The position numbers and the translations under genes were made by a program. A model generated the notes under the pieces. That model worked only from the letters and a program-made list of their open reading frames with translations, was not told where the DNA came from and did not search any database. Of a stretch of 64,000 nt of DNA, positions 60,109 to 64,000 are shown one piece after another (the stretch's first letter is position 1; every line of letters begins with the position of its first letter). Origin of the DNA: Rostrohypoxylon terebratum (taxonomy: Eukaryota > Ascomycota > Sordariomycetes > Xylariales > Hypoxylaceae); the NCBI GenBank assembly GCA_022497145.1, contig MU385864.1:248001-312000 (forward strand), read 5' to 3'.

Positions 60109-61267
60109 AAATCTATCGGGGAGCGGATTGACGAAACGAGAAAATGCGAAGAATGATTGCTTCCGACGTTATGATATATTGCCATTCGAATCTTAGATGT
60201 ACATATGGAGCAGATGATATCCCGGGGGTGGTTGGTTTTTGAAACTTTGACGCCGGTGTAGCGTCGCCAATTTTGATTGAGGCGTGATGCTTTTATGAAT
60301 CATACCTCGACGGAAAGGGGAGCTGGCGTTCTGGGCGTAGCCAATTATACCACAACGGGGAGCACTTATATTGGCCTTTTTTTTTACTTTTGCTTTTTTC
60401 TTCAATTTTGCTGTCCATGTGTACTCCATTCGCTTACCACCCCGCGCTATCCGGGATTTTTTTGAAGACGCGGGGTTAAAGGGGATACCATTGATACGAC
60501 GACATTCTACAAGGTGCGGCGTATCACAACTTAGTTGGCAAGGTGGCCTAGAAGAGGGACCTTCCAAATCCTTTTTTTTTGTTAATTCGTGTTCATATTT
60601 TTGAGAGGAGAAAGATACATAGCCAAGGATCGGGATCTTTTAGCTAGAGGAATTCTTGCGAGCACCTCAAAAAAGAGAGGTCCGAAGAAGCTCGTTTTTT
60701 TTTTTTTTGGCATTGGGCAGCTTGAGCTGGAGTGGACCAAAAAAGGTACTGGTTTATTGGGAAAGCCTTAAGATACAACCACATACACCCATAAACCACG
60801 AGCTTCTTCAAGGCAGTGTGCGCGATTTAGCTCGAAAGAAATGACAAATATATCATATATCCATTCTCACTCAAAAGATTTTGTTCGATTTTATCTTGTT
60901 TTAATGTGCTTGTCATAGAGACTTTTGGCTTTGTGATAGGTTTTGAAGTGCATAATCTTGGATTGAGAATGGAATGTTAAGGTTATAGGTATATATGCTT
61001 AGTAAAACGTAGCAGTAAAGTCAAGAAATCAAGTCAAGTTGCGCCAAGCTAACCCCATCCCCCCTTTTGATCTCCTTACGTTGTTCGTTATACTATGGAA
61101 GGTTCTTGCTACTATTTTTACGCCTACGTCATGGATATGCCATTCCTCCGTTGGGCGTTGTATTCATACCTGGGACCTAGGTACTCATCATTGCCTGCCT
61201 CTTGACTTCATTTCTTTCTTCCTGAATTTATTTAGTCAACCCTTAAACCGGCCAAGTCGGCGGGTAG
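60109..61267. other. Convergent intergenic region, 1.2 kb
   Basis: It holds the 3' ends of the C2H2 and calpain genes. Several T8-T12 runs (60.38, 60.57, 60.69 kb) translate as poly-Phe in short frames that I do not accept as genes. One CCTAGGTA word is at about 61.18 kb. Confidence 0.6.
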
Positions 61268-64000
61268 TCAATCATCAACACCCTCCCAAGCCCCGACGTT
61301 CACGGGCCCTTCACTCAGTATCTCGACTTGCAGACCGTCGCCGCCGCCGCCGCTAGGCGTAGGCGAGCTGTACAATCCCAACAGCTCGACGACGAGCCAC
61401 AGGCTACCGGATCGCGGATCGATGTCGAATTCGGGTGTCCTTAGGCCGTTCGGACCGACCTCTTTGAACTCCGGCGTCGCGTTGGGGTGGTGGCTGCGGT
61501 TGTCGTTGGGGTAGTTGGTGTTCCCGTCCGTGGACGCGAGGATCAGTTTATTGGGTCCGGTGCCGAACTCGACGGTCGCGCGGACGGCGGGGTGAGGGCG
61601 CGGGGTAGAGGTGCCTGTTGGGTGGGAGGTTGGGTTCCGCGTGATCACGACACAAGCCCTCGTCAACCGTGCGGCGGAAACGGGGGCGCGTTTTTTCTTA
61701 TGAGGCTCGCTCCCCGCCGCCCCTCCTCCTTGCTGTGCGGTTGTGAGGGGTGCGCAGGTAGGCAGATCGGCTAGTCTGGTGCGCAGTCTCCCCGCGGCAT
61801 CGGCGGGTACGGGGGCCACGGTGCATGGCGTGTCAGAGCCGACGCGCAGCGCGAAGTCGCCGAGACACCCCGGCTCAAAGGTCGAGCACACGACGGTGTA
61901 CGTTCCTGCGTCGACGTTTCTCGCTTCGGCTAGCGCGCACCCGCGCCTGTAGTCGCCGCTTGCAAGCACGAGATCTCTGTTCCCAACGCTCGCGACGCGG
62001 CGCCCGCCCGCCCACACGAGAGCGACGTGGACCGGGAGCTCGTCCCTCGCCGTGCTAAGGAGCAGGCTCAATGGCCCAGCACGCGATAATGTGAGGCTGA
62101 ATTGCGGGTTCGATAGATACGAGGCCGAGGCGGAATTGCCGCCGGCCGTGCGGCGCGTCCAGGATCCCTTTATATCGGCATAGTGGCGTAAGGGAGACGG
62201 CGCCGGGGCGATGGTTAGAGGGGAGCGGGAGAAGAAGGATAGCGTGAAGGAGTATTTGGGGAGCGGGAGCTCTTGCGTGGCGACGACAACGGTGTAGGTT
62301 ACGCCACGCTTGGATTCGAAAGCGGCGAGGGTCTGAGGGGAGTCGACGAAGTCGCTTCGGTAGATGGGGCGGGTGTTGAGGGAGACGCGCTGGCCGGAGT
62401 GGTCGTCGAAGATGTATATGCTCATGAAGCCGAGTTTACTAGACACTTCGGCTAGGGTGGTATTGGGGTTGTGAGAAGCATCATCCTCGAGGTGGAAACT
62501 TGAGTGGGTGGTACCGGCGCGATGGTTACGCATGATGTTGAGCTCGTCATCTTGGAAGTGTCGGCTCAACAAAATCCATGTGTTGTCGTCGGTAGAGGCT
62601 GTCATAGAGTACTGTGGGTTATGGGCTAGGCAGGACCCGCCTATCATGGTGGCGGCGGGGAGCTGCCAGGTGAAGTGATGGTCCTGGCGTTCTATGAAGA
62701 GGCTTGGATTCCAGTTCAAGTAGAGCGACTCGAAGTTCTGTGTCACGTCGTCGAAGCTAATCCAGAAAGACCCGGGTTTCAGCTTGGTAGGGTGCTCGTC
62801 TGTTGCTCGCAAGGTTGAAACTTCGGACGATCCGACGCCTTTCCAAACGAGACCATCACACCAAGGGTTTTTGACCAAGAATCTCCTAATCCCATTCGTT
62901 TCGGACATGTCAAGCACGGCGTAGTCGTGTTCGCCTGCTAACCCTAGTGTCTCTTCTTCGTCCAGTGAGAGTCGTCCCGTTCCTAGAGTCACCACCACAT
63001 CACCGTAATCATAGGCTTTCTTGACACGCTTCCATGTACGTTCCCAGTCTAGGTCATCACTCTGCAGGAATAGCTGCTGCGGTATCCAGCCCGTCAGAGC
63101 ACATAAATCAGTGCCGGAGTTGCTCCCGGGGAAATCATAACCACCGCGGACCTTGAGATAAGCCTTCTCCATAAGTGCGGGCCAGATGAGCCTTGGGTTC
63201 TGGCGGTCGACTACGTAAAGTGTGCGATCGTTTGCAGACGAAGGGAGCCGGTCGTCGATGACGACCTTGCGAAAGCACCCGTTAATAAACATTCGAAATA
63301 CGTACTTCCCGCTGGCGGAGAGTTTGGGTTGTCCATTTTCGGAGTCGATAGGGAACATGAGAATAGGAAGAATCGACGTAGGTCCCGGTCGCAGGTGACG
63401 CATACAAGCACAGAGACTCGCGACGACTGAACAGTCCGTTGTTATGTCCTGGACTAGGTCGTAGTCGTTATGGGCCTTCATTAAGGAATCATCACCTTGG
63501 TCAGGGGGAGATCCACGGCCTAAAATTTCTAAGGGGCGTTTCCAACCCGCAAAGACAGCTCTTTGACGCGAAGATAGAGAGAATTCTGCCGTGTCGCTAA
63601 ATGGGATCCCATCGAATTCCTTCGGTTCGGGTTCTGATTCCCAGGGTGGAAATATGTTTCCATGAAGCCGAGAGCTTCGTAGGAGGATGGCTTGTTCACT
63701 CTTGGGGATTTGACGCGCTTGGCGTGGTAATTTCAGACGCTTCTCTGCAGCTGCGATACTACTTCCTCCAGGTTGACTTAATCTCTTCAGCTCTTCTGCT
63801 TTCGAGATAAGTGACTGGCACTTTCTTGTAAGCCGCGTCCTTTCCTCCGTGCTGGTTGCTGCATGGGCGGCCTTCATGTACAGTTCTGCAGCTGTTATGG
63901 CGTGGTCAAGGGCAGCCTTGCCATGCGTGGTGGAGATCAGTGCCTCTCGTTCCTAAACATGATTAGCTATGTAAAGGAGTGCTCGAAAGGGATTTCTCAC
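61268..64000 (-). CDS. palB: Calpain-like cysteine protease PalB/Rim13 (5' end outside window)
   Basis: The main exon (63952-61268) encodes 894 residues and a stop. Bases 63953-64000 read as intron 1, with its GTGAGA donor starting exactly at position 64000, so exon 1 lies outside. The exon opens with an MIT-like helix (ALDHAITAAELYMKAAHAA), so the ATG at 63877 is not the start. The calpain domain has its catalytic triad intact: Cys174 (TTDCSVVAS), His342 (GEHDYAVLDM) and Asn362 (LVKNPWCDG), numbered from the exon start. Two C2-like beta-rich domains follow, with a Gly/Ala-rich, less conserved part near 61.7-62.0 kb. PalB/Rim13 acts at ESCRT-marked membranes and makes the first, signal-dependent cut in PacC/Rim101 during alkaline-pH signalling. 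Length and order agree with the family. Confidence 0.93.

Noticed and set aside
1..64000. A secondary-metabolite or defence gene cluster
   Set aside because: No polyketide, peptide or terpene synthase and no NLR-type protein is present. The metabolic genes (aminotransferase, ferric reductase, dehydrogenase) are far apart and separated by housekeeping genes.

Overview
The window is nuclear DNA from a filamentous ascomycete (Pezizomycotina; Sordariomycetes is my best guess). Introns are short (53-183 bp) with GT..AG ends, often with CTAAC/CTRAY-like branch sites. The gene families also fit: Clu1/TIF31, DML1/Misato, PalB/Rim13 calpain, a DUF2985 protein, an FHA-forkhead factor and a Pezizomycotina-type C2H2 factor. 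I see no bacterial, viral or organellar sequence, and no tRNA or rRNA gene that I can defend.

I support fourteen protein genes and rebuilt their exons from the sequence. In order they are: an AhpC/TSA-type thioredoxin-fold protein (-), DML1/Misato (+), a class III PLP aminotransferase (-), an FHA+forkhead transcription factor (+), Clu1/TIF31 (-), an uncharacterised 861-residue protein (+), an FRE-type ferric reductase (+), a Yippee/Moh1 zinc protein (+), an SLC35F6-like transporter (-), a DUF2985 membrane protein (-), tRNA-splicing endonuclease subunit Sen15 (+), a zinc alcohol dehydrogenase with seven exons (-), a three-finger C2H2 factor (+), and PalB/Rim13, which runs off the right edge (-). 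All joined reading frames close in phase. These are mostly housekeeping genes with no operon-like or metabolite-cluster arrangement. The aminotransferase, ferric reductase and dehydrogenase are lone metabolic genes.

The layout is sparse: about 24 kb genic and 40 kb intergenic. The first 9.3 kb has no supportable gene. The two largest internal gaps, 15.1-21.3 kb and 48.5-58.4 kb, lie directly upstream of the forkhead and C2H2 regulators. Intergenic DNA holds simple repeats, perfect palindromes and a dispersed CCTAGGT/TACCTAGGTA motif that also falls in introns but that I did not see in coding exons.

The clearest mobile DNA is a pair of 167-bp MITEs in opposite orientation (29495-29661 and 51742-51908; 3 mismatches, 32-bp perfect terminal inverted repeats, TA ends). 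There is also one 379-bp AT-rich element (49762-50140) with 35-bp inverted ends and a 7-8 bp target duplication. I found no convincing new multi-gene system. The most interesting leads are the two non-autonomous element families, the dispersed CCTAGGT motif, and intron positions in both transcription factors where retention would remove DNA-binding or C-terminal parts.
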